Assembly: GCF_001945365.1 (NCBI RefSeq)
Contig: NZ_MSTQ01000008.1
Span: 124,001 to 188,000, forward strand
From: Pseudomonas reinekei
Lineage (GTDB): Bacteria > Pseudomonadota > Gammaproteobacteria > Pseudomonadales > Pseudomonadaceae
Length of the DNA: 64,000 nt
Direction of reading: 5' to 3'
Below are positions 34,105-43,131 of the stretch, in pieces. The translations under genes and the position numbers were made by a program. The notes beneath the pieces are model-generated. The model was not told where the DNA came from, ran no database searches, and worked only from the letters and a program-made list of their open reading frames with translations. The first letter of the stretch is position 1, and the number at the start of each line of letters is the position of its first letter.

Positions 34105-35348
34105 GTGGCATCCCTTGCACAGAGTTCCGACAACATCCGTAGTCGGCGTTTGGGTTCGGCGACGAACGGGTTGCGTTCATCCCAGGCATAACCGGCGAGG
34201 ATCGAGCTGATCATGCGGCGTATATCCGGAGCACCGTCGGGATAATAAATCACGTCCTGGAAAGTCCCCGCGTACCAGCCCTCGACGTAGCAGCGGAACG
34301 TATCGACGCCGCGCTTGAGCGGTTCGGCAAACTCGCGTTGCCAGTCGACTGTTTCACCTTGCAGCTGACGGTGCAGGACCCCGGCAGCCATGCTCGCCGA
34401 ACGCATGGCGATGGTCACGCCGGAGGAAAACACCGGGTCGAGGAACTCCGCCGCATTGCCCAGCAGGGCAAACCCCGGCCCGTGCAGGGTTTTGACGTTG
34501 GCCGAGTAGCCGCCGATGGTACGCGCCGGGGTATCCCAGACGGCGTGGTTCAGCACCCCGGCCAGGCTCGGCGTTTCGGCGATGAAGCCACGCAGGCAAT
34601 CGTCCAGATTGTCGGTGCGGCCTTCAAAATGTTCTGCGGCCGCGACCACGCCCACCGAGCAGCGTCCGTTACTGAACGGGATGGTCCAGAACCAGATGTC
34701 GCGCTGGGTAGGGTGAGTGGTGACGAGGATTTTTGTGCGGTCGAAGTTCGGGTTGTCGATATGGTCTTCGACATGGGTGAACACGGCCTGGCGCACCGGG
34801 AAATTCGACGGTGCCTCCAGGTCCAGCAAGCGAGGCAGGACGCGACCGTAACCGCTGGCATCGAGCATGAACCCGGCTTCGATGCGGTACTCGCTGCCGT
34901 CTTCACGCCTGACGCCGAGCAGTGGTCTGGCCTGATCGATCTCGACACTGACGATGGTTTCGCCGTAGCGGATTTCCACGCCTTGCAGCGCGGCCTGATC
35001 GGCCAGCAGCTTGTCGAAGTCGGCGCGCTGGACCTGAAAAGTCGTCGGCTTGCCTTGGGTGAACGTGTCGCCGAAATCGAAGGTGCTGTAGCGCTCGCCC
35101 CAGGCAAACGCCGCCCCGGTTTTCAGTTGGAAACCGGCCGCGTTGACCGCCTCGAGCATGCCCGCTTCCTCGACGAAATCCAGGCAGTGGGACAGCAGGC
35201 TTTCACCAATGGAGAAGCGCGGGAAATGCTGTCGCTCGATCACCAGCACGTCATGGCCCTTGCGCTTGAGCAGCGCGGCGGCGATGGCGCCGGAAGGGCC
35301 AGCCCCGATGACCACGATCGGGTGACGTTGCAATTCAACGGTTGGCAT
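34092..35348 (-). CDS. FAD-dependent halogenase-like oxidoreductase
   Basis: A 418-residue flavoprotein. The FAD Rossmann motif is GAGPSG (residues 15-20). WFWTIP (219-224) fits the WxWxIP signature of flavin-dependent halogenases, and Lys76 in GFQLKTGAAFAWG sits where the catalytic lysine of phenolic and pyrrolic halogenases lies (near Lys79 in PrnA). GESLL (48-52) follows the FAD site. It is therefore halogenase-like by motif, but a monooxygenase or saturase role in polyene tailoring cannot be excluded. No flavin reductase gene is seen beside it. It overlaps the antiporter-like gene by 14 bases. Confidence 0.75.
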   Translation of the reverse strand: MPTVELQRHPIVVIGAGPSGAIAAALLKRKGHDVLVIERQHFPRFSIGESLLSHCLDFVEEAGMLEAVNAAGFQLKTGAAFAWGERYSTFDFGDTFTQGKPTTFQVQRADFDKLLADQAALQGVEIRYGETIVSVEIDQARPLLGVRREDGSEYRIEAGFMLDASGYGRVLPRLLDLEAPSNFPVRQAVFTHVEDHIDNPNFDRTKILVTTHPTQRDIWFWTIPFSNGRCSVGVVAAAEHFEGRTDNLDDCLRGFIAETPSLAGVLNHAVWDTPARTIGGYSANVKTLHGPGFALLGNAAEFLDPVFSSGVTIAMRSASMAAGVLHRQLQGETVDWQREFAEPLKRGVDTFRCYVEGWYAGTFQDVIYYPDGAPDIRRMISSILAGYAWDERNPFVAEPKRRLRMLSELCARDATWAT

Positions 35349-36495
35349 GGGGGCTCCTTGCCGGGGCGGCAGCGTTCAGGGGAATCCGATGCATACCGGC
35401 GAGTGCCGGCAGCAGTGTTGCGATCAGGCCCATCAGCATCAAGGCGAAGTACAGCGCCGGGCTGATCAGCTGTTGTTGCAGCAGCAGGTTGAGAAAGACG
35501 ATCTCGCTCAAGCCGCGAATGTTCAGCAGAACGCTTTCGCGCCAGCGGCTGGCACCCGGGAACGAGGCGCCGGCCCAGCCAAGGCCGATCCAGTTGCCCA
35601 GTAATTTGCTGGCAATCGGCAGCAGCAGCAACGCCGCCAGTTGCAGCCAGCCGAGGCTGTCCATCGCGCTGTGCACGTTGATCTGCACAATACCGAACGT
35701 GAGGATCAGCGGAATGGCAATGTTCGTCTGCAGGCGGCTCATCCAGATCGCCGGCAGCGGTAGCACCAGCGGCACCTTCAGCGCGGCCATGATCAGCACA
35801 TAGCCGATGCCGAAAATCAGCGCATTGAGCTTGTAGTGTTCGGCCACCACCAGCAGGGCAAAAAAGCCAAGGCTGTATAGCCACAACTGGCGCAGGCCGA
35901 GTAGCCGCAGCAATACCGGCAGGCAGGCGCCGGCCAAAGGCAGCAGCAAGCTGCTCAGGTGCAGGCTGCCTTGGGCGATGCCGAACAGGGTCCAGCAGGC
36001 GAGGTCGATCAGGATCGCGGTCTGCACCAGGCGCCGAGTGGCGGCGGGCGGGTAATTGATGTGTCGCAGGTACAGGTAGAGCACCGGGATCGCGGTAATG
36101 GCAAACAGCAGGCCGACCGCCAGCGAGCTGATCCACGGTTGCGGCGGCAATAGCCAGACGGCCGTGAACAGGCCACAGGCAAACGGAATGCAGAAACTCG
36201 GCAGGGCGATTTTCAGGCTTTGGCGGTCCAGTTGCAGATCGATCACGTCGCTGAGAATGTAGCCAAGCAGCAGCGCGAAGCTCAGGCTGTAGAAGTTCTT
36301 CAGCCAGCCCGGCGAGACCAGCACCGCGCCACTCATTTGCCAATGCGGTTCGATCCAGAAATACATCAGTAGCGGCAGGCCAATGGTCGCTAGCAACAAC
36401 TGGCTGACGATCGGGATCAGGCCGAAGTGGCGGCCGAGCCGGGTCGCCACGGCGAACAGCGCCAGGGCCATTGCCCAGAACACCGCGATCATCAT
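35335..36495 (-). CDS. Cation/proton antiporter-like membrane protein
   Basis: A 386-residue integral membrane protein started at the ATG at 36495 (MMIAVFWAMALALF), which overlaps the exporter stop by ATGA. It has about 10-12 hydrophobic helices and the general pattern of the Na+/H+ exchanger (PF00999) family, ending in a short charged tail. There is no RCK domain. I am not aware of this as a standard aryl polyene gene, and its role in the operon is unknown. Confidence 0.6.
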   Translation of the reverse strand: MMIAVFWAMALALFAVATRLGRHFGLIPIVSQLLLATIGLPLLMYFWIEPHWQMSGAVLVSPGWLKNFYSLSFALLLGYILSDVIDLQLDRQSLKIALPSFCIPFACGLFTAVWLLPPQPWISSLAVGLLFAITAIPVLYLYLRHINYPPAATRRLVQTAILIDLACWTLFGIAQGSLHLSSLLLPLAGACLPVLLRLLGLRQLWLYSLGFFALLVVAEHYKLNALIFGIGYVLIMAALKVPLVLPLPAIWMSRLQTNIAIPLILTFGIVQINVHSAMDSLGWLQLAALLLLPIASKLLGNWIGLGWAGASFPGASRWRESVLLNIRGLSEIVFLNLLLQQQLISPALYFALMLMGLIATLLPALAGMHRIPLNAAAPARSPHANR

Positions 36496-38831
36496 GCTGC
36501 CGACTCCGCGACACGCACGGCATGCACCTGGCGCCCGGCCCATGGGGCGAGCAGGAAACTGAAGATCAGCCCCAGGCTCACCGACAAACCGAAATTGCTC
36601 ACCGCCGGCGTGCTCGACACCGCCAGCAGGCCGAACGACAGCCAGGTGGTCAGCGCGGCCAGCAAGGTGCCCAGCAGGCTCACGGCGGCGCCGCCGACCT
36701 GTTCGCGCATGAGGATCGCGTAGTCGACACTGATCGCCGTCACCAGCAGCAGGCCGAACAGGCTGAACAGCGTCAGCGGTTGTCCCAGCCAACCAAGGCT
36801 GGCCAGGCTGCACAGTGCGGCCAGCAGCGGCAGGGAAACAATGCGCAGCGCGCCTCCAAAACCGAACGGCAGGGCCAACACCAGTACGATCAGTACGCAG
36901 GAGGCGAGTTTCAGTTCGGCGGCGCTGATTTGCGTGGCCGCGAACACTTTGTTCAGTTCACCCAGACGATCCACCAGCACCACTCCCGGTAAATCCTTGG
37001 CCTGAACTTGCAGCAACATCGGGTTGTTCACGCCTTGCAGGCTGACCATCGCCGCCACGCCGTCGTCGGTCGGTCCTAGCCACAGCAGGCGATAGGGTTC
37101 GGCCAACGGTCCGGCCAGCGCTGCGTCGATGTCTTCCACGGGCAGTGTTTGTAACTGGGCCAATTCAGCTTGCAGCGCTTCGACCGGCACGCCGACTTCC
37201 AGCAGCGGCTGCCAGAACTGCGGCAGTTTGCTCAAGGCTTCGCGAACTTTTTGCTGGTCGTTTGGCTGGCTCACCAATTGGTCGAGGGACAGATAGCCCT
37301 GGAGTTTTTCCAGATTGACCAATTGATCCAGACGCTCGCTCAAGGCATTCGACCTTTCGAGCAATTGCTGTTGATTGGCGGCCCGCACCAGGAAGAACTG
37401 ACTGGTGGGTTGATAGCCGGTAATGCGCGCGATGGCTTGCGCTTCGTCCGTCAGCTGTTGCGGTGCACCAACCCATTGGCGAATGTCGTTTTTGGTGTCC
37501 AGTTGCAGCAAGCCACCGACGCAGAACGCAATCAACAGCGCCAGCAACACCGGCGTGCTCAGATGCTTGAGCAGGTCTTCGCGACGAGCCAGCAAAAATT
37601 CGGATACCCGCAGCGGCCATTGCGCCGGGCGCAGCTCCACGCCCTTGAGCAGTGCCGGCAGCAGGCACACGGCCGACAGGTACGCACCCAACAGACCGGC
37701 GGCGGAGAACACGGCGATCTGGGTCAGCGCCGGGAACGGTGTCCAGGCCAGCGCCAGATAGCCGATGGCGCTGGTGATCAGGCTCAGGGTCAGGCCCGGC
37801 AAGGTCAGGCGCAGCGCCGGCCAGCTTTGCCAGGGTTTCAGGCTCCAGCTCTTGGACAGGTAGTGCAGCGGGTAGTCAACCGCGACGCCGATCAGGCTCG
37901 AACCCAGCACCAATGTCATCACGTGCATGTGGCCGAACAACGCCACGCACGCCACCGCGCCGAACAGCATGCCCACCAGCACCGGAATAAGCGCCAGCAA
38001 CACACGCCAACGCCGGAAAGCCAGCAGCAACAACAGCAGGATGCCGATCGTGGCGCCCCCGCCGACCCAGGTCATTTCGCGCGAAGCCTGTTTTTGACCG
38101 TTGGCGGCATAGAGTAAACCGCTGGCGGCCAACAGTTGCACGTCAGCCTTGGCCGCTTCTTCGCGGCTGTGCTGGAGCAGGTCAGCCACTTGCAGCGGCA
38201 GGCTCATGTCGAAGGCGTTGCCGGTGGTTCGGGCGCGCAGCATCACCCAACTCTTGGCGTCCGCATCGGCAATCAACGCGCCGCTGCCAATGTCCAGTTG
38301 CACCGCACCGTGTTGCGGCTGACTGTTCTGGATGCGCCCGGTCAGGCCCAGCCAGTCGTCCTGGCTTGGCACCAGGCTGAAACCGGTGAAGGGGTCGAAC
38401 AACGCCTGCACCCGTTGTTGAATGAAGGCGTCGGGATGCTCGATCAATTGTTGCCGGTCGTCAGCGGACAGCATGGCCAATCGACCTTGCAGCAACTGCG
38501 TGCGCAACGCTGGCAAGTCGGCTTGCAGGTTCCATTGGACCTTTTCGAACAGGCCGCTGGCTTGCCATTGATCGCCCATTTTTTGAGCCATGGATATGGC
38601 CTGCTCGCGATTTTGATGGCCGACCAGTACCAGCATTTCGCGGTTCAGCGGTTCCTGCATGCGCTGTTCGGCGCGCAGTTCCAGGGCGTCGGGCGCAGTG
38701 CCCGGCACCAGCTCCATCAGGTTGGCCGACAGCGGCGCACCGTCACGCCATTGCCACCCGGCGAGCGCCAGCACTGCCAGCAGCAGGGCCAGGAACAGCC
38801 ATGGCAGCCTGCGTTCACTGGGCAAAGTCAT
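36492..38831 (-). CDS. MMPL/RND-family exporter of the aryl polyene operon
   Basis: A 779-residue protein of about 12 membrane helices in two halves, each with a large periplasmic loop: helix 1 at LPWLFLALLLAVLALAGW, then a loop of about 220 residues, and a second loop after residue 420. MMPL-type exporters are regular members of aryl polyene clusters and probably flip or export the pigment-lipid. The start overlaps the LolA-like gene by 17 bases. Confidence 0.8.
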   Translation of the reverse strand: MTLPSERRLPWLFLALLLAVLALAGWQWRDGAPLSANLMELVPGTAPDALELRAEQRMQEPLNREMLVLVGHQNREQAISMAQKMGDQWQASGLFEKVQWNLQADLPALRTQLLQGRLAMLSADDRQQLIEHPDAFIQQRVQALFDPFTGFSLVPSQDDWLGLTGRIQNSQPQHGAVQLDIGSGALIADADAKSWVMLRARTTGNAFDMSLPLQVADLLQHSREEAAKADVQLLAASGLLYAANGQKQASREMTWVGGGATIGILLLLLLAFRRWRVLLALIPVLVGMLFGAVACVALFGHMHVMTLVLGSSLIGVAVDYPLHYLSKSWSLKPWQSWPALRLTLPGLTLSLITSAIGYLALAWTPFPALTQIAVFSAAGLLGAYLSAVCLLPALLKGVELRPAQWPLRVSEFLLARREDLLKHLSTPVLLALLIAFCVGGLLQLDTKNDIRQWVGAPQQLTDEAQAIARITGYQPTSQFFLVRAANQQQLLERSNALSERLDQLVNLEKLQGYLSLDQLVSQPNDQQKVREALSKLPQFWQPLLEVGVPVEALQAELAQLQTLPVEDIDAALAGPLAEPYRLLWLGPTDDGVAAMVSLQGVNNPMLLQVQAKDLPGVVLVDRLGELNKVFAATQISAAELKLASCVLIVLVLALPFGFGGALRIVSLPLLAALCSLASLGWLGQPLTLFSLFGLLLVTAISVDYAILMREQVGGAAVSLLGTLLAALTTWLSFGLLAVSSTPAVSNFGLSVSLGLIFSFLLAPWAGRQVHAVRVAESAA

Positions 38832-39519
38832 GTTGCTCCGCTTCGCTCAATGGTTGCGCGCTGGTGCTGTCCTGCATGCGCAACAGGGTGCTGTCACCTT
38901 GGGTTTCCAGCAGTTCGATGCTGTGCACCAGCTCAGCGCCGGTGATATTGATCTGGTTGAACACCTGCTTGAGCAGCATCGAGCGCGGCAGCAGTGTCAG
39001 TTTCCAGTTCTGGGCATCGCCGCTCAGCGACAGTTCGAAATCCCGTCGCAGACTGCTGCTGTCGCCTTGCAACACGGCGAGGAACAACCGGTTCTGCTCG
39101 GCGCCAGCGCTCTTGCCCGGTAGCATCTGCCAGCCGTTGGCGTCGCGTCGGGCAATGCCTTTGTCAGTGATGCGGTAATCCTGCTGCAACGGCGTTTTCA
39201 GCAGCCACAACAGTCCGTGATTTTTCGCGAGGACAAAAGTGCCTTTGCTGGTCAGTGGCTGGGGCAGGGCACGCAGGTGTTTTTCCTGGACGAAGTTGCC
39301 GTGGATGACGTCGGGTTTGGCCAGTTGATCGCTCAGTTGTTGCAGATCAAAAGCGTGGGCCAGCACTGGAACGCCCAGTAACACGCAGAGCACTGTGGGA
39401 GCGAGCCTGCTCGCGAAAAACCTGAGAGTTCTGCGGGGTGTCAGGTGCCCAGCGTCATCGTTAACGACCCTCGCCGGCAAGCCAGCTCCTACAGGGGAAC
39501 GGCGGTGGAAGAAAGTCAT
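38815..39519 (-). CDS. LolA-like outer-membrane carrier protein
   Basis: A 234-residue periplasmic protein. The core after FDLQQLSDQL resembles the LolA/DUF4292 carriers (beta-barrel halves with GNFVQEKHLRALPQPL and LLWLLKTPLQQDYRI) and probably ferries the lipid product. The ATG at 39519 overlaps the thioesterase stop by ATGA. Oddly, codons for residues 8-45 contain two REP sequences (39393-39495), so the signal peptide (TVLCVLLGVPVLAHA) is preceded by an extra stretch of about 37 residues that starts SPVGAGLPARVV. No better start was seen inside. Confidence 0.72.
   Translation of the reverse strand: MTFFHRRSPVGAGLPARVVNDDAGHLTPRRTLRFFASRLAPTVLCVLLGVPVLAHAFDLQQLSDQLAKPDVIHGNFVQEKHLRALPQPLTSKGTFVLAKNHGLLWLLKTPLQQDYRITDKGIARRDANGWQMLPGKSAGAEQNRLFLAVLQGDSSSLRRDFELSLSGDAQNWKLTLLPRSMLLKQVFNQINITGAELVHSIELLETQGDSTLLRMQDSTSAQPLSEAEQHDFAQ
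39393..39495. repeat. Two REP sequences inside the LolA-like gene
   Basis: CTGTGGGAGCGAGCCTGCTC (39393 onward) and TCGCCGGCAAGCCAGCTCCT (39471 onward) are two different REP families with about 50 bases between them. They lie in frame within the 5' end of the coding region, unlike the other REPs here, which are intergenic. Confidence 0.8.
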
Positions 39520-39941
39520 GGCAAGGCCCTCTCTACGGCATCGGTGAACACCTTCGGCGAAGCCAGCAGCATCTCGCGGTTGCTCATGTCGACCGCGACC
39601 TGCACGGACACCGCGCGGGTCAGGCGTTCGCCGGTTTGCGCATCGCTGATCAGGTAGTTGATCTTCAGCCGGTTCTCCCACTCCACCAGATTGGCTCGCA
39701 CGTTGAGTTTCTGACCGAACACCGCACCGCGTACGTAGCGCAATTGCAGGTCGATCACCGGCCACGCGTAGCCCGACTCGGACATGGCGTTGTAGTTGTG
39801 GCCGATCTTGTCCAGCAGCGCGCAGCGGGCGACCTCCAGGTATTTGACGTAGTGGCCATGCCAGACGACGTTCATGCTGTCGACGTCAAAGAACGGCACG
39901 AGGATTTCCGTATCGGTGTGCAGCACTCCCTTGCTACGCAT
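39516..39941 (-). CDS. apeK: Acyl-CoA/ACP thioesterase (4-hydroxybenzoyl-CoA type)
   Basis: A 141-residue hotdog thioesterase. DVDSMNVVWHGHYVKYLE (about residues 19-36) is the signature of the 4HBT/YbgC type, with the catalytic Asp. In aryl polyene clusters the thioesterase (ApeK) is linked to release or quality control of ACP-bound chains. The ATG overlaps the ammonia-lyase stop by eight bases. Confidence 0.78.
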   Translation of the reverse strand: MRSKGVLHTDTEILVPFFDVDSMNVVWHGHYVKYLEVARCALLDKIGHNYNAMSESGYAWPVIDLQLRYVRGAVFGQKLNVRANLVEWENRLKINYLISDAQTGERLTRAVSVQVAVDMSNREMLLASPKVFTDAVERALP

Positions 39942-41478
39942 GCAGCCTCCAGTGTTGTTCGGCGATACGTTTCAGGCACAGGCGCAGTTCGCTTTCCAGC
40001 GCGCGGTCTTCGATCACCGGCGGGAAGTCTTTGCCCAACGCTTCATGCATGGCCGCGAGCGCTGGCGGCAGCGGTCGCGCATCCTCGGCCTGGCCGCGCA
40101 GCCATACGCCTTGATTGGCGGCGAGCAGCGTGGCAGCGGCGACCTGTTCGGTCAGTTCCAAAACACGGATCGCATCGCGCGCGGCGATGGTGCCCATGCT
40201 CACCTTGTCCTGGTTGTGGCACTCGGTGGAGCGCGAGAACACGCTGGCCGGCATGGTATTTTTCAGCGCTTCGGCGGTCCAGGCACTGGTGCCGATCTGA
40301 ACGGCCTTGAAACCATGGTTGAGCATGGCGCGGTCGGCCGTGGCACCGGACAGGTTGCTCGGCAAGCCGTGGTTGTAACGCTCATCCACCAGCAGGGCGA
40401 GTTGTCGGTCCAGCAGGTCGGCGACGTTGGCCACGAGGTTTTTCAAGCTGTCCATGGCGAACGCGATGTGCCCGCCATAGAAATGCCCGCCGTGCAAAAC
40501 GCGTTCGGCTTCGGCATCGATGATCGGGTTGTCGTTGGCGCTATTGAGTTCGATCTCGATGAACGAGCGCAGCCAGTTGAGGCTGTCGGCCAGCACGCCG
40601 AGGACGTGGGGCGCGCAACGCAGGGAGTAGCGGTCTTGCAGGCGATGCAGCGGCGCGGTGGGCGCTTCGATCGCCAGATCCTTGCGCAGCCATGCGGCGA
40701 CCTGCATTTGCCCCGGATGCGGCTTGGCGGCGAACAGGCGCTCGTCGAAATGCTCCGGGTTGCCTTGCAGGGCGACCACGTTCATTGCGGTGATGCGCGT
40801 GGCCAGTTGCAGCAGGTAATCGGCGCGGGCGAAGGCCAGACAGGCGAGGCCCGTCATCACCGCAGTGCCGTTCATCAACGCCAGGGCTTCTTTCGGACGC
40901 AGCACCAGCGGCTGCCAGCCGAGTTCGCGATGCACGTCGGCGGCCTGCCGGCGTTCGCCCCGGAACATCACTTCGCGTTCGCCGGACAGCGTGGCGGCGA
41001 CGTAGGACAGCGGCGTCAAATCACCGCTGGCGCCGACCGAGCCTTCTTCCGGAATAAGCGGCAGGATGTCGTGCTCAAGGAAGGCTTGCAGGCGTTCCAG
41101 CAGCTCCACGCGCACCCCGGATACGCCGTGGCACAGCGACTGCAGCCGCGCCGCCAGTACCGCACGGGTGGCTTGCGCGTCGAGCAGTTTGCCCAGCCCG
41201 CAGCCATGGAACGTGTACAAGTGCTGCGGCAGCGCTTCGACGTGATGCAGCGGCACCGCCACCACGCAGGAATCGCCGTAACCGGTGGTCACGCCGTAGA
41301 TCACGCCTTCCTTGTCCAGCAGGGAGTCGAGAAACCGCGCGCCTTTGGCGATGCGCTCGCGGTACGCAGGATCGCTCTGCAACTGCGTGGGCGCCTGACG
41401 GTTGGCCAGGGCCAGCACGTCTTCGATGCGCAAAGGGAGTTCGCCGAAGGTTACCGGCTCAAGCGTTGGCGTCGTCAT
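39934..41478 (-). CDS. Aromatic amino acid ammonia-lyase (HAL/TAL family)
   Basis: A 514-residue MIO enzyme started at the ATG at 41478 (MTTPTLEPVTFGEL), inside the end of the acyltransferase gene. Ala-Ser-Gly for the MIO cofactor is at 150-152 (GSVGASGDLTPLSYV) and the catalytic tyrosine at 61 (YGVTTGYGD). The selectivity pair (His-Leu in tyrosine lyase, Ser-His in histidine lyase) reads Phe90-His91, so the substrate is not settled by sequence. Its place in an aryl polyene operon suggests tyrosine or phenylalanine deamination to a cinnamate-type acid. There is no hut gene nearby. Confidence 0.8.
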   Translation of the reverse strand: MTTPTLEPVTFGELPLRIEDVLALANRQAPTQLQSDPAYRERIAKGARFLDSLLDKEGVIYGVTTGYGDSCVVAVPLHHVEALPQHLYTFHGCGLGKLLDAQATRAVLAARLQSLCHGVSGVRVELLERLQAFLEHDILPLIPEEGSVGASGDLTPLSYVAATLSGEREVMFRGERRQAADVHRELGWQPLVLRPKEALALMNGTAVMTGLACLAFARADYLLQLATRITAMNVVALQGNPEHFDERLFAAKPHPGQMQVAAWLRKDLAIEAPTAPLHRLQDRYSLRCAPHVLGVLADSLNWLRSFIEIELNSANDNPIIDAEAERVLHGGHFYGGHIAFAMDSLKNLVANVADLLDRQLALLVDERYNHGLPSNLSGATADRAMLNHGFKAVQIGTSAWTAEALKNTMPASVFSRSTECHNQDKVSMGTIAARDAIRVLELTEQVAAATLLAANQGVWLRGQAEDARPLPPALAAMHEALGKDFPPVIEDRALESELRLCLKRIAEQHWRLHA

Positions 41479-42400
41479 CGGTCTTCCAGAAAGGGTAAAA
41501 GTTGAACCATTGTTGAGGCGCATCGAGGCAATAGTGACCCAGGCGCTCGGCGTAGCGGGAGGCCCACTGATGAATGACCCGCTCGCGATCCGTGCGTTTC
41601 CAGATGATCGAGTCGGCGAACGGTTCAATGGTCAGGCGATAGTCACCGTCGGGTTTCTTCAGACACAGCAACAGGTTGACCGGGCATTTCAACAAACCGG
41701 CCAGCAGCCAGGGCCCTTGCGGAAACCTGGCCGGGTGACCGAGGAAATCCACCGTCACGCTGCGACCGCCATGCAGCGGCACGCGATCGCCGGCAATCGC
41801 CAGCCACTCGCCGCGCTCCAGGCGCTCGTGCAGTTGCAGCATGATCACCGGGTCCAGTTCGCTGACCTGGATCAGGCGCAGATTGGTCGCGCCGGCTTCG
41901 CCCAGCAAGCGGTTGAACTGCTCGGCGTGCTTGGTGTGCACCAGCACGTTCATCGTCACTTTCTCGCCGATCTCGGCCAGTGCGCGGCAGACTTCGAGAT
42001 TGCCCAGATGCGCTCCGACCAGCATCTGTCCGCGCGTACCGCGCAGCTGATTACGCAGCAGCGCCGGGTCGATGATTTCGATCTGCTCGATGCTCAATTT
42101 ACCGTTCCACACGTCGAGTTTGTCGAGCATGGAATCGGCGAACGCCATGAACTGACCGAACACTCGCCAATGGGTCGGGCGCAATTCGCGGCGACCGCTC
42201 CAGTCGGCCAGGCGTTGCTGGTATTGCCAGGCGCTGTGGCGGGCGCTGCGTCCGAACAGGAAAAAATACAGGACGATGCCATACAGCAAGGGGCTTAGCA
42301 GTCGACGGCCAAGCACTTTGGCGGCGAGCGCAGTGAATTTCATCAGCCAGAAACTGCCGCGCTCTTCGTGATCGGCCCAGTGCTGTTTTTCGTTGCTCAT
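41459..42400 (-). CDS. Lysophospholipid/LpxL-like acyltransferase
   Basis: A 313-residue acyltransferase starting MSNEKQHW (ATG at 42400, overlapping the glycosyltransferase stop by ATGA). An N-terminal hydrophobic segment is followed by the HX4E-type motif in AHLGNLEVCRALAE and by IAGDRVPL. It resembles the LpxL/HtrB-type acyltransferases. In other aryl polyene clusters the glycosyltransferase and acyltransferase are one fused protein; here they are separate. It probably attaches the polyenoyl chain or another acyl group to a lipid. Confidence 0.75.
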   Translation of the reverse strand: MSNEKQHWADHEERGSFWLMKFTALAAKVLGRRLLSPLLYGIVLYFFLFGRSARHSAWQYQQRLADWSGRRELRPTHWRVFGQFMAFADSMLDKLDVWNGKLSIEQIEIIDPALLRNQLRGTRGQMLVGAHLGNLEVCRALAEIGEKVTMNVLVHTKHAEQFNRLLGEAGATNLRLIQVSELDPVIMLQLHERLERGEWLAIAGDRVPLHGGRSVTVDFLGHPARFPQGPWLLAGLLKCPVNLLLCLKKPDGDYRLTIEPFADSIIWKRTDRERVIHQWASRYAERLGHYCLDAPQQWFNFYPFWKTDDDANA

Positions 42401-43131
42401 GCTCGCCACCGTCGCCAGAGGATCACGGGCGAGCGCAACAACATGCCGAAGAACAACCGGGTGTGCATGCTCGAAATCAGTACGTTGTCGTGGAACATGC
42501 GGAAATGCGAAACGCCGTCCAGCGGGTAATGAACTCGGGTTTGCAGCCATTTCATCGGCTGGTTGCGCCAGGCCAGACGCACCAGGATGTCGGAGTCGAA
42601 ATCCATGCGCTTGCCGATTTTCGCAGTGTCGATCAGCGCCAGGACCGGCGGCAGCGGGTAGACACGAAAGCCGCACATGGAGTCGCGGATCTGCAGCGAC
42701 AGGGTGTTGATCCAGACCATGACGTGGGTCAGGTAGCGGGCGTACAAGCGACCCTTGGGCACGCTCTCATCGTACTGCGGATAGCCGCAGATCACCGCTT
42801 GCGGATGGCTGCGTGACAGCTCGATAAAACGTTGTACGTCTTGCAAGTCATGCTGGCCGTCGGCGTCCACCTGCAAGGCATGGCTGAAGCCCAGGCGCGA
42901 TGCTTCACGCAAGCCGGTCATCACCGCGCCGCCCTTGCCCTGATTGGTCGCGAGGCGGATCAGGTAAACCATTTCCCGTTGGGCCAGTCGATCAAGCACC
43001 CGGGCGCAGGCCGGGCTGCTGGCATCGTCCACCAGAATACATGGCAGATTGCTGGCAATCAGTGCATCGACCACGGTGGTGATTGCGCTTTCGTGGTTGT
43101 AGACCGGAATGATTGCGCAGGGGCTATGCAT
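42397..43131 (-). CDS. Family 2 glycosyltransferase
   Basis: A 244-residue GT-A glycosyltransferase starting [17 protein letters not shown] at the ATG at 43131. It shows the nucleotide-sugar motif LVDDASSPAC, VDADGQHD (DxD region) and RDSMCGFRVYPL. It probably modifies the lipid carrier or head group. It overlaps the ligase gene by eight bases. Confidence 0.8.
   Translation of the reverse strand: MHSPCAIIPVYNHESAITTVVDALIASNLPCILVDDASSPACARVLDRLAQREMVYLIRLATNQGKGGAVMTGLREASRLGFSHALQVDADGQHDLQDVQRFIELSRSHPQAVICGYPQYDESVPKGRLYARYLTHVMVWINTLSLQIRDSMCGFRVYPLPPVLALIDTAKIGKRMDFDSDILVRLAWRNQPMKWLQTRVHYPLDGVSHFRMFHDNVLISSMHTRLFFGMLLRSPVILWRRWRA

Noticed and set aside
36495..36813. N-terminal extension of the antiporter-like protein
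   Set aside because: The extension lies in the exporter gene and reads as shadow; the ATG at 36495 gives an ATGA overlap and begins with a membrane helix.
39934..41478. Histidine ammonia-lyase of histidine degradation (hutH)
   Set aside because: No other hut genes nearby; the gene lies inside the aryl polyene operon and the selectivity pair differs from HutH.
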